Assembly: GCA_907165065.1 (NCBI GenBank)
Contig: OU015529.1
Span: 10,794,554 to 10,858,553 of the forward strand
DNA: 64,000 nt
Direction: 5' to 3'
Origin: Caprimulgus europaeus
Taxonomy: Eukaryota; Chordata; Aves; Caprimulgiformes; Caprimulgidae
This document shows, piece by piece, positions 1 to 13,215 of the stretch (position 1 is its first letter; each line of letters starts with the position of its first letter). The position numbers were made by a program, and so were the translations under genes. The notes beneath the pieces were generated by a model that saw nothing but the letters and a program-made list of their open reading frames with translations, made no database searches and had not been told where the DNA came from.

Positions 1-1769
1 TCAAAGACTACTACATTAGAAACAAATGTCAGACCAAAAAAATATGATTAATAAAAGTAAGGCAGATCAGTTGGAACTCCAATACATTTATTTTTAGCCT
101 TCAAAAAGAGATTTTAAACAATGTTAGTGATTTCAGTATGGGAAGTAGCTGGTGCGTCACTTGATTAGGGGGCTGCTAGACAAATTTCCTTCAATAACTT
201 CTCAAAAAAACATTTGCTTCCAATTGACTGGAACTGCACCATAAGAGCTGGTAACAGTGTATTAGACAGGAAAAAAAATCACTGCTCAACAACCCCATTT
301 AAACATGAGGGAATTCTAATTATCTACAATAAGGTAATATTCTCCCCAAAATTTCTTCCCATGTAATGTCTTTAAACCTACTTGGAACTTTTTATCTTTT
401 TTGGGGAGTGGCAAAAGAAAATTCCTACTTGAATAATGCAGACAGCTTACTGCTATGATATCCTCCTTGTGCTAAAGTTGGCTACTAACTTCTTCTCAGT
501 CCACAGACTGAACAGGGAGCTGGCAAGAATGACTGTCAGGAAACAAAGGTGAGATTAGAAAAGATCATCTTTCAGTTCTATGCAAATACACAGTTTTGCA
601 GTTTGGAACCTAAAACAGTTATATTTGAACTCCAGTACACAAGTGAATAATTAAGATCTTCACAGTCCCTCCTATAAATACTATTTTTTTTTTCCTGGAA
701 TATCCCCAAACAGCAGCATTAACCAGAGGGGACACACTTGAAGTCTCCTGAAAGGAGCAAGTAATTCCCTTTCTGTCCCCAAGACATGTAGCACATGCGT
801 TGCTTCTGTGGATCAGTGTAGCTATAAATACATTTATCTAGAAGAAATAGTCAAAACAGTCTTTTAGTTCTAAGAGGACTGTCTGATTGGTTAGTGGAAA
901 ATTGATACAGTGGAGTGAAGAATAAATGATAAAGAGATAATCCAGTGTGGCAATGTAGTTCTGCAGCACTGTAGCTCCAGCCTTCATTGGGTGGCGAGTG
1001 TAGGGTGATGGAAGAAAAGGACGGGCTTCTGTTGTTTGCATTTGAAGTATGAGGGAGCCATGGTGTGAGCAAACTTCAGATGTGAAGAACAAAAGCCCAG
1101 TTTTCCTCTATACCATCTTTAACTATATGATGAAGCCTAAAGCTGAAACACTGCACTATCAGATTTTTACAGCTGATGTTCAGTTTATCTGTTTTTTTCC
1201 TCTACAAAGCAGAGATGCAAATACCTGTATGTATTTTTTTCAGTGCATGTATAGCTTGATTTTCAGCAAGGGTCACTGTATATGTTCTAACCTGACCTTA
1301 ATTCATGCTGTAATTTCCCAAACTTATAATTTACCATGCTCATTATTGGCATAACCAAGCATTTCCCAAACAGGCTATATTTAACAAATATTTAAAATTA
1401 CTTCTGCAAGGATTAAACATCCACAAAGCTTTTCATTTTATATAAATTAATAATCTGGAGAGCAGAATAGTACCTAAGCTAGTGGTGGATCAGAGTATGC
1501 CAGTTACAGGAGCACTTAAGCGCCCATTGGCACAGCAAGACTCAAAGACCCGGTAGGTTTCAAAGAAACATTTTTTTTTTTTTTTTCTTCCCCTTCTAGA
1601 ACTCTTTTGCTTTCTAGTAAAGCTGCAACCACAATGTTCTCTCTCTTAATGCCACCATAAAAAATCAAAACACTTTAAAACAAATTGATGTCCCCTTTAA
1701 TATAGTCATCACATCATCACAGTACCCTTGCACCCTGCTTGGTGACAACCAGGGGGATGCATACCACAC

Positions 1770-1821
1770 ATCTCTCTCTTCCTTGCTCTCTCTCTCTCTC
1801 AATCTCTCTCTCTCTTTTTTA
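1770..1821. repeat. (CT)n-rich simple repeat
   Basis: Two CT-dinucleotide runs are separated by CTTCCTTG and CAAT, ending in a T run. It is a polypyrimidine simple repeat on the plus strand and a GA tract in the VTI1A transcript. Confidence 0.93.
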
Positions 1822-4800
1822 AAGGCATTGAAGCGGGCAACAAAGAAGGAAAGACTGGGAGAGACACTCAATTGAGATATTGGCACCTTTGATTGACAAG
1901 ATCTAATCAGCTTATCTCCACACTAATAAAGTTGATGGCCTGTGGAGCTGGTATATGTCCAGCTTCAAGTGAACTTTCAGTAGCCAAAGCCTCAAGGGCC
2001 AGGACTAAGACTGAGCTTATCTAAACTGATTTAAATCAATTCCTAATGGGCTATTTCAATTTGATCAATTTGAAAGGATGGAAACCTGTAACCACTTGAC
2101 TCAATTGTCTTGATTCATGCTGGCATCACTGGAGATTTGGTCAGAGCCACAAACTATCCACCATGAAACAAAGGAGTACAACTGAGATACTTCTGAAATT
2201 ATTTGACCCTCTTTAAGATACTGTTCAGTTTATTCCAAACTGGCCATTTTACAGAGCTATTTCTCATGTATATGCACTCAAAACATTTTGAAGTATGCCA
2301 TTCCGAAACAAGTAGTGAATGCTACATGCAAATTTCCCTATGCCATAAATAGGGACTGAACTGCTTTGCAGCTCTTGAACAATTTGATTTGTTTTTCTAA
2401 ATTAACAAAATCCTTTATGAGTTTTGAGGGGCTGTCTGTCCCACTGAAGGTGGGATGGTAGAATGGAACATTAAGATAAGAATGATTTGAGCATTCAGAC
2501 AGATTTCATTCATTATAAGCAGAATTAAACAATTCACTTGTAAAATTCTTGAAATGCATTTTACAAAGCTCAATGTACCTTCAACTCCAGAATAACATGT
2601 CAAGGAAACATGTGGCTATATGCATTGCATTATACTTTGAAACAGGCTTGCTTCTTCTCTCAGGGTTAATCACTGCTTTTACGAATGCAAAAAAATTGCA
2701 TAGCATCAAAGTACACCTACATAAAATAATTTCTGAATTAAGAAGTCTGTTATTCCTAGAAACAAAGTAATATCTTTAGGAACACATGGTAATATTAGAA
2801 ACAGAGAATCATCTTAAGAAGTGGAACCATACACTTATATGTACTTTACAGATTTGCCAAAGCATGAGCAGTGAAACCAGGTATCAATAAAGTATTTTTC
2901 AGTCAGTAGGACACATGAACACCTTAGGAATGTCTTGTGTTTAATAGAGGTAATTTAAGCACTTTCTAAAGGAAGTGGGTTTTGGTATTAATGCTAGATT
3001 ACAAAAAACCCTGAGCAATATTTTCATTCAGATTGTGGTTTTCAAGCTGTAATTGCTTTATACAAAATCCACTCTAGTGTTATCACTCAATATCATCTTC
3101 ACTGCTGTACATCTGAAGATAATTTTGCAATAAAACTTAATTGATAGAGCTTATTTTTCACTAATCTGCTAATATAGAAAAATGAAAAAGTACTAACAGT
3201 ATGTATTATAAGCTATGACCCTCACAGTGCAGCATATTTCTAGTTTATCAAACTAAAATAGATCCATTTTATGGCATCAAATATTTTATATACTTTAATA
3301 GTGTAGAGACTTTTTCCCAAAATAGGAATTAAATGGAAAATTCCCTTAATAAAGCAAAATATGGAGAGTAAAAGTAATTCATAAAGAGGCTAAGCAGAAC
3401 TTCTCATCTCATAACATTACTGTTTGTGCCCCACTGACCATTAGTGCAAAATCTCAAAACGTTTCAATTATGGAAATCAGCAACTCTGCTGTCAGTAACA
3501 TCTCTTGAGAAGTTAAATTCAGTGATTTTATAGTTTTAAACTGAACTCCTTCTGATGTACCACATAAGCTGGATTCTGAACAAGACTTTAAAAATTAAAA
3601 CACTGGGGATTATATTAGATTTCCTTGTCTTTTGGGTAAGTTAGACCTAGTATCAATCCTAAGAGCTTCTCATCAGTTAAGTAAATAGTTCTAGTGACTA
3701 CAGAGAATATTATAAGGAAAAATAAAGCATTAGATGTTTGTAGCAGAGGACTGGGAGTTGGAATTCATAAGGCTTTTTCTTGAACTCCAGTGTACCTTGA
3801 AGACAACGCTTCCAGAGCAGAGAATTCACCAGGTGCCAGACAGCCACTAAGGCACCATGAGAACTGTCACCAGCACCACCTTCTGTAATCCTGGGACCTT
3901 GGGTCATGTTGAGATCCAGCCATTGCAGCACAGTGTTCCTGAGCAGACTAGATAACTTCCAGGTTGAAAAACAAGTGGTCTGCAGAGTCAAGGAGCCACA
4001 CTTTGTTTCACAATCAAGAGTTTGCTTGATTGCCCCAGACTTTATTCCTGGATCTGCTACTAAAATTCTGATAGACCATGGTCAGTTTGGCACTTTGAAT
4101 ACCTGGGCACTGCTCTGCAATTTGTGTGGGCTGAAAAGAGATAATCCTAAACTGTAAAACTGACATGATCTCTCTGCTCCTGCAGCGTAACTGTGAACTT
4201 TCCATCCTCCCCAAATCTGCCACCTTCCCACACCACTTCTGTTTCAGTCTCTTGTTGAAAGATCCAAACTCCTTGGTTACTCAAAGATGACTCAAAACAC
4301 CAGAGGGAAGCAGGGAAACTGTTCCTACTATTTGGGATGTCTATATAGGCTCATAGCTACTGCCATTCCTGACCATTCAGGATAATTTCTGTAAGACAGA
4401 AAAAATACTACATAATCACCACAAACATCTTTCCAGATCTGCACTGGCCTCATTTATCTGAACCTCTGAGATTAATCTAGCTTGGTGCTGCCTTTTTTTT
4501 TTTTTTTTTAATTCAACCTCATTGTGCTTTGGTCTGCCTATCTACATCATTGACTCAGTCTCTCAAGAGGATAACATGGATGCACAAATTAAGTTCTGGG
4601 AGTTCATGATATTAAAGGGCAAAACCATATAGCCATCAAACTGGCAAAAACCTGCAGCCACTTCAGTTATTGTAAAAATTACACTCTTGTCTTTTTTTTG
4701 CATTTGAATACCTTTCGTGCTGTCATTCAATGAAGGAAAAGTTTTCTAAACATAGCAATCAGTTTGCCAAGATCACTGCAGATATATCAGACAGAATTAA

Positions 4801-7800
4801 TGACTGTAAAAGGCTGACAGACTTGTGCTTTGTCTTCTGTGGATGAAAACTCTACTCTCCAGACCAGATAGAAATCAGCCTCTGCCTTTTTTTGGCAGTC
4901 AGATCATAGCAAGGCCAAAGTAATATTAAATCATTTATGAGGTTTTTAAGTTTAAATATCAAAGTGATATATATGCAGAAGAACTGTTACGACATTTGAA
5001 TTTCAGTAATAGGCATTTTTTAGCCATTTCAAACTACGTTAAACCTGACATTATAGTGTTTACATACAAAACCTGCTATGATACAAAACAACACCACTCC
5101 ACCTATACTTCAGTATTTAAAACTTTTCTCTATTATACAGTCACAAAGTTACATTTCAGCTTGCTGCAGAGCAGATTCTTGCCTAGAAACCTGTCATCCT
5201 TATGCAAATAGGAAAAATCTGCTGTATATTAATTATGATTTTTATAGTGATCACTTTCAGTCTCTTCATATCTAGTAGTCAGTCTTTTATCCCACCTATT
5301 ATTCATGTAGAAATGTTCTTTTGGCAGCTAAAATACAGTACTTTTATGCAATGTTTTGATGAAGTGCACCAAAGAAAATGAAATTAAATGAACTGGACTA
5401 CCCAAAAAAGGAAAACAACACAGGTGATATACAACTGTTCAGGGTATTATTTTCATGAGATATAGGAAATGTACTGCTCATCAATTATTCCATAATGTAT
5501 AATGCCTGTCTCCCCAGCCTTCTAACAGCTGGGATTGAAATGTTTTGACATGATGATCTCTAGGTGGAAATACTGAAGGTGTTAAAATATAGATATAAAT
5601 AGGTGATAATGAAGAACAAAATGTGTGCCATTTTCTTGCAGTCATAGTTTGCAAATTAACAAGCTGGTATTGATTTTTCTTTGAGGTCAATAACAGCATT
5701 TATTGATCTGAGAAGTTAATACTCACCGAGGTCAATATTGTATCTCAGGGGTCAACAAATCTGGATACTGACTTCTATTTCCTGTCCATATATAAATATT
5801 ACATAGGCAAAATGGGCAAATTTAATCTTTGGAGATAAGAAAGCACAGTATTTGACATGATACAAAAATCCCAAAACATTAAAAGTTAAGAATAGAGTCT
5901 ACTTGGATCATTTTCAAACAGTTGTTGAAACACTCAAAACCTTATATTAACCTGGAAGTACTGGCTTTGGGAACTATACCTTCAGTTCTGAATTTAATGT
6001 CTCCCAAGTACAGAATGGTCACTCATGGTGTTATTTCCCAACAGCAAAAATTAATCTACTTTAGAAGCTACCCAATATCAAGTGGATATTAACATATTTT
6101 ACTAAGTTAAGATAAAGTTTATAGGAAAGAAGTAGCCAAATGAAAGTTGTAGAGTTTCTGATTTTTCTTATGCCTTATTCTTTCCAGTGTGATCTCCAGC
6201 AAAATCAAGAGAAACTTTCTTACTGCCTTCAATGGTTCAGGCTCTTATAAAATCATATTAAGTTTTCTTCTGATTTATAGTTTGTTACTCAAGCATTCAC
6301 ATGTCTAAAGAAAAATCAGAAGTGAGCAATTAGTCTCCTAATAATTTACACAGACAAATATCAATGAAGCTCTAGTGTACTCTTAGAAAACAACTGGGAA
6401 GGAAATAAATTTCAGGAAATGCCAAGCCCATGCAGGTATTTTTGAAGCCAGATACTCCATTGTAACAAATGGCCAATAATTTAACATCTCAAAATGTGGA
6501 AGTTACATATCAGATTTCTAAAGGATTATATTTGTGTGAAGAGATATTAAAAACTTTCAGCACAAACAAGGCACAGCATGTACATTACTGGCAAGCATTT
6601 AAAATGGCTAACAAGGATACTAGAAAACTTTAATAATATTCATCACATTAGCAGAACTTTACAATTCAAGAACTTTTTATCACTATGCAAAGCAGAAAAT
6701 GTTATTTTATGCATGAGCAAGCTGTATCAGAAAGACTGATAATCCACAAATTGAACAGAACTAAAACTGTTAATATTCAGACTCCAGACCTGTGTTGTAG
6801 ATATGAGTGAAATCACAGGTCAGTTGTTTTTTGGCAACAGGACCTTTCTTCGAGTATTTGAGCAAGTAGACATTCAGCATGAGATAATATAAAGCCATTT
6901 CCAGTGTTAACTCAGTATTTTACCTGCCCGTATCAAATTTTTGCTTCAAATTTCATAAATTTACAAGGCAAATATTCAAACATTCATTTGCTACCAAAAC
7001 ACAGCAGCTCCCAGACACAATGTATATATAACGGTGCAAGTGTGTTATTACAGATGAATAAAAGGTCTTGTTCGTTGCGAATGATCGTTTTCAAAATGTT
7101 TTTAAGAAATACGATTATGCAAATAACTATCTAAGTATCTAAGGGGAAAATGAAACAAAACAGTAAGCATTGCTCTTTAAAAACATACAGAAATATACAT
7201 TTGATTTAATTTAGAAGTAAAAACCTGCAATCAAATAACTGCAGTCAATCTTATTTTGAACCACTAGTTCAAATTATTTTCTGAATGAACACTCTGTTTG
7301 CACAGCCACTAAAACAGCCATTTCCAGCAAGGGAAAACCTTTCAAATGCCACTTTGTCCTTTCTGGGTAGTCATGAGGATATGCCATACCTCCATATATT
7401 TCTCCACCCAAACCACCACAAAGGGCTATATAGTTTATGGAATATTCTTCTTATTTGTTATGTGGTTTTGTTTTTTTTTTAAATTTTGGATTTGAAGCAA
7501 CTTTCTTGTAAAAAGGACTTTAAAAACATTGTTTTAACAGCTAAGTAAAACAACTCGGAAAAAAAGTCATCAACATAGGATAACAGCAACATTTATAAAG
7601 CATGTTTTAAATTTACAAATGATGAACTTATTTCACAATTTTAGTGTCACTTCCATTTCTGTGGGCTAGATTTTTAGAAGTATTTTTAAGTGTTTCCTCC
7701 AAAAATTGAATTACGTGCCTATAATTACTTCAGAACATGGTAAAGCAGGTCTAAAATGACATGTTGTTTCTTCCATCTGATTTAGGTACCTTACCTGCTT

Positions 7801-9265
7801 AATTAATTCAGAAGATAATAAATCCTAACTGCAGCTCCATAACTTATTATATTTGATTCTGAATATTTTTTTACTGAATTAAGTTTCATGCTGTCCCACT
7901 TTTATATGAACTTAAAACAGCAGACCAGACTTGCTCATTTTATAACAATCTACTTCTTAACTCATCATGAACCAGTCCAAGAAAGTAACATTTTTTTTCT
8001 GCATCTGTTGGGTTATAAAAAATCTAAAATAATTATGACAATAACTTTTCAGCACAATAAACTGGAATGACAAAATTAGGGACAGTGTTAAAATTAACAT
8101 TTATTGTATTATAAATACTTACGGTAAATACTTAATCTAGTACATGACATATTTATAAAGCTCATGCTGATGCTAGAATTTTTGTTGTGTAGAATATTTT
8201 ATGGTGTATGCAATAAAAAGACCCTCCACCTGACTCATTAACATTTGAGCAAGACTAACTCAGCATTTTAAACTCATTTAAGAAAATATCATCATTTCTA
8301 GACTGGATTTAAAACACATCCTCACCACAAAACTGAAAGCAGTTAATTTTTAAAAATTAAAATAATGAAAAAAATAATGTGGTATCTACGTTTCATTCTT
8401 AATGCTTCTCTACTTGATATTTCATTACTGAAAAATATGGCACTAAAACAGCAAAAGCACTTATACATGTGGCAAAGCAAATATAATCAGTCATTTTCAC
8501 AAAATTTCTCAAGATGGCATTCCAGCCAATTATTGTAGCAGTCAAGTGCCATGACATTCAACACATGGAAATCTTACAACACTCAATTATAAAAATCAGA
8601 TTAATACTTTCAAGACATATGTAATAAAAACATGGAATTGTTGCATCTATGTGAATAATGAATAAAACAAAGACTGAACAATCCTCTTCATCTGTTTTGC
8701 ATGTCATCTGTCTAGATTCTGCTACAGAGCTAAACAGGAACTAAATCCCCAAATACAGGAACACTCCAAATCACATTTATAGAGTCATAGAGGCCATAAA
8801 ATATGGAGAAGTTCATCACAGAGAGCAACCAAGAAGATATAAGATGCACCAATATTTGCACCAATGTTTATCTTTGCAAGATATGCAATGTAAATAGTGA
8901 GCTTGATCTCACTCATGGAAACAAGTTCTTATCTTGCAAACCTTTTTAGAAATGTACTAAGTAAGATAGACCTCTCTTCCCCAGCACCAACATGAATGCA
9001 TATGCACACACAGACTTGCAATTCAATATGTAAATATTTATACTCTGCCAATAACTGGGCACGTTTACAACCACGAGCATTTATTACAACTGTGATGATC
9101 AGGCCAAGAGTATAAAATTTCATATAAAATTTTACATTTACATTTTGGAGCTAGTGAAGTAATATGAGGTAAATAGCAAATGGCAGAAAACCAACCACAA
9201 TGTGATAGACAGCTGATGCTGGAAATTAGGACTAAGGGAAGAGTCTGCAAAATATGGCAGGAACA

Positions 9266-9312
9266 TAAAATCACAGAATTAGTAGAAGGACCCTCAGTTT
9301 AACTAGATGAGT
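9266..9312 (-). mobile_element. Possible tiny CR1 tail remnant
   Basis: The words AATCACAGAATTAGTAGAAGG and CTAGATGAG echo the tail, GGAAGGGACC and ATCTAG landmarks of CR1 in the same order. The match is short and diverged and could be coincidence. Confidence 0.3.
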
Positions 9313-10173
9313 TAGTACGAATTAAACAAAAAGGCACACTTGAGCCAAGAAAGGATGTAGAGAAACAAGAATGGAGAGGTGTGCATACATGGCCTATGAC
9401 AGACTGATACAAAACTGTTAAACTAGTTTTCAAAGCCATGAACAACGATTTTGTGGGTCTACAGATCCTTACAACAGCTTGTAGCCCATATCTAGCAGTA
9501 GTTTCTCACAACAAGGCTGTAACAGCTCAAAGAAAACTATCATGCTAGTTCACAAAGATGACTGATACTGTAGATCAGCAGTTGAACTCACTCTGACACG
9601 AAATCAAAGTAGACAGTAAAGAGCTCCTGACTCTTCTATAAGAATGACATCGATTTTAATTTTACAATGTATAAATTTACTTAGTAGTCAAGTAAAATTC
9701 ATATTATAGGCTATTAGGCCGAGATAAGCTTCACTGTTCAAAAATGAGACAGCACCAACAAAATCCAGCTGAAAAACAACAAGGTTTTGATTTAAAAATG
9801 GAGACTTGGATGGCCAATATTACCTGCAAAAATCAGAGGTTATGTCCTCACCTGACACAAAAACAAACATTTCAACTGTGACTGGCCTAAGTTTCTGTAA
9901 TCTGCAGTATTTATCAAACTTGCATGTTTGCACATGCAAAAATTGATGTTTTTTACTATAAATGCCAATAATTACAGGAGAAAATATACCATATAAGTAG
10001 GCTGGTAAAATAGTTAGCATAAAATAGTACAGTATGACTTGAACTATATGAAGGAATATCTATATAAGCTGCTCTTCAGTCATTTCATACTGAGATGAGA
10101 ATGTTTTTCAATCCTCTGCTTCTATGTCTTGCTTCGGGACAGAAGTTTGAGCTTTCCTCCTCCCATACTTCTA

Positions 10174-10193
10174 CCAAAAAAAAAAAAAAAAAA
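10174..10193. repeat. Poly-A tract
   Basis: An uninterrupted run of about 18 to 19 A residues lies in the downstream intron. No retroposed gene sequence is recognisable upstream of it, so I do not call it a processed-pseudogene tail. Confidence 0.85.
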
Positions 10194-13036
10194 GGTATTT
10201 GTGGAACTATAACTCCTCAGTCCTAAATTGTAAAAGGGCAAAATACTGCACTTGAAAAATGATCTACCAAGAAAACACTTTCGATATTGACTTTACCTAG
10301 AAAAGCATGCTCAATACAGATAAATTTTTTAATCTTAAACTCTGTTCATTATTGCTATTGAAGGAAAACACTGTTAGCCTGCCAGTAGAAGGTTTTCAAA
10401 TAAGAAATTAAAAAAAAACAAAACAAAACCAAAATCTGGGGGTGAATTGTATTTTGCCAAGTCTAAGCTCATCAACTTTTCTTCTTGATGTACACTGTAT
10501 ACAAAGAGTCTTTGCCCAACAAGACCTCATGCTATGCAAATTCAGTTGTGCTCATGTAGTGAAAAATCTGTTAAAAACTATTGAAAATCATGTTATTTAC
10601 TTAGGCACCCAAAATAATAACTCACCGAAGTCTGCTTTTTTAATGAAAGATACAGCTTATGTTCCGTGGACAATGAAATCACCAAATGAAGTCATTAAAT
10701 TAACAGGGTATTAATATATCTGAAAGTCAAAAAGGTGGACTTGTAATTCTATTCAGCTGTGCTCTTTTAAAGGTTGTACCAGACTGACTGTCACCACTAA
10801 ACCTGTATGACTTGGAATCAATTCATTTCGCTTGGTGAAAGTTCAAAAGAAGTGGTTGTGGTGTAGGATGGGAGGAAATAATGAGTAAAAAGGGAAGAGT
10901 GTCAAGGAACAACATATCAGGATTTTAGTTCTACCCATTAAAGACTAACCAGCAGTTCCCAAGTACCTGAAACTTTTTGGACAAGTTCTCTACAATTCAT
11001 TTTTTTCAGGGAGAATATGAAACCTGATGAAGAGAGCTTCTCAGGCCAACACAAGTTGAACGTTTCCTTGCTGTAGGACTTCCACATTTTTTGTCTACCT
11101 ACCACAATGGGTTGTCATTAGATAAAATTCTGGTGTCTCTCACAGACACCTAAGCACTGTGGCTGAGAGTGCTGTGTAAATAAGGAAAGAGAAAATACAG
11201 AGAGAGGAAGGACAAACATGGCTTTTTTTCCATTATCCCTTTACCAAACCAAGGTATTTTGGAGAGTTTACTCAGACTGCTAGAAACAACTACTACTCAT
11301 TTATCTTTTTATTTTTATCCTTCTTTCTTTTATTTGCCTTACCTGCTCAGAACCAGACAACAAACTCGGAAATGTTATCACAGAAGGGAAACCTCCCTGA
11401 GGCTAAATAACTTCAAAATTGAAAGAAGTAGGTAGTATAACTTCATACCAAAAAATATAACCACATAGCTCGACTTGAAATCTTCACATTTTTATTAGGA
11501 CAACATGCCTTCAAAAGCTTTGCTATGGACTTAGGAATAAGCTACAATGAACACCTTCATCAATAAACATCATCTTATACCACTAAATACATTAGAGAAA
11601 GAGGGTCAGCACCAAAGAATATTATGGTGAAATGCTGTTTTCAGTGATTCAGTAAGAGGTTATTTCCTGTAGAACAGGTAACACAGTAGAGATGGTCCAA
11701 TACAGTGCTTGTAATAATAATGTTTTAGAAGTTATGTTCCAAGTTCAGTTTATAATTCAGATATTAATATTATTCACAGGTATTCTATGACAAGTGCAAG
11801 GTATGTGTGAAAACATATACAGTTTTCAGCCTGTACAATTATTTGTCTGGAATGCACATGGGAAGTACTTAAGCATAAAGGTTTTGATATCTGAAACAAA
11901 ATTTTTCCATCACTCTAGCATGGAATAAAAATCCACAGTCTGAAAACTATGTTTCTATTACATATAATAAAGTATCTTTAAGAAGTTATTGCAATGTTTT
12001 GCTCATCCAAAAATCAGTCTTGAACAAACTTACTTCAACTGGATGTCAGTTCCTAATAAGACTGAAGTTGAGTTGTCCCATGATATATGGCGAAATAATG
12101 AATTCCTGCACATTAGTGAGCACAAAAATAATCTGAGACTTCTTCTAGAACAGGGGACAAAACACTCAAATTTCGATTACTGTTTTTCCTACTATACCTT
12201 AGCAAATCTGTAGTACTGAACAGATTTCACATTCCTTATTTGCTGCATTAATGGTATAATCCCAAACCTACTGAGGTGAAAGATAAGCATTCATTTTATT
12301 GGAATTCCAGTTGAAAGGTGCTGAGTACCCAAAAGATAAGCTTTTAACAGAAATAGTCTTACAATACTGCATAGACTGTGAAAAACTCTACAAAATAAGT
12401 TTTTCTTGCCTGTTCAAAAAAAGTTGAAAAAGCATTTTTTTTGGTACCCTGAAGCAGTTAGAGGACAGTACTTAAATAATGAAAATTCACTATTTCCTTA
12501 CTTTATTGTAAGCACTTTATGTATTTGTAAACATATTAATATACTCAAAAAAATCTGTATCTTACATTTGAGACAACATATACAAGTGCAAAGGGCCACT
12601 GAGCAGAGGGAATAGACTTTGAACACTACTAGACAAGGTTAGGTGGGTTACTGGGTAAACTTTTCATGACCACAAACATGCAAGGCCCATACTGCGGCTG
12701 AATCAAACCTTTAAGAGGAAACACAGAGCTAAGGAAAATGGGGATGGTGCCAGAATTTGAATAAATATGTGGAGGAGTATCTGGATAGAAACTAAGTATT
12801 AAATAGTAATGTGAAGCTAGAATTAGGAAGGTCATAGCTGGGAAGGTTGGTGAGAAGGAGGGAAGGAGGACAGGAGAGCGAGGAGGGAAGAGGTGGTAGA
12901 TATGAAGGCAGAGGGAGCAGCTCAGTGACTGGACAAGCAATGAACCAGCAAGCTATATTCAAACTGAAGGTGTAAAAAGCACTTTGCTGGTATCAACATC
13001 TGCACTATAAAACACTAAGGAATGGAGACTGAGTAG

Positions 13037-13215
13037 TTTGGTCTCTCTATGCCCTCTCGATGCTGCTTCTGACTGTTACAAGGCAGCAGCACTACCCGAA
13101 CATGCTTCCCCCCATGACCGTGCGGCTGGGATACTCCTGAGGCCTCACGTCCTCAGGAACAAAAATCTCTCCCTATTTCTTCCTCCTCGCCACTTTAAAG
13201 CCTGGACTACGGAGA
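13037..13215. other. Short GC- and CpG-richer segment
   Basis: This segment has about seven CpGs in under 200 bp within an AT-rich intron. No splice-flanked frame or known repeat was recognised. It might be a fragment of an old repeat or a small regulatory patch. Confidence 0.25.

Noticed and set aside
10174-10193. Poly-A run as the tail of a retroposed gene
   Set aside because: The upstream sequence shows no gene-like frame or polyadenylation signal in the expected place.
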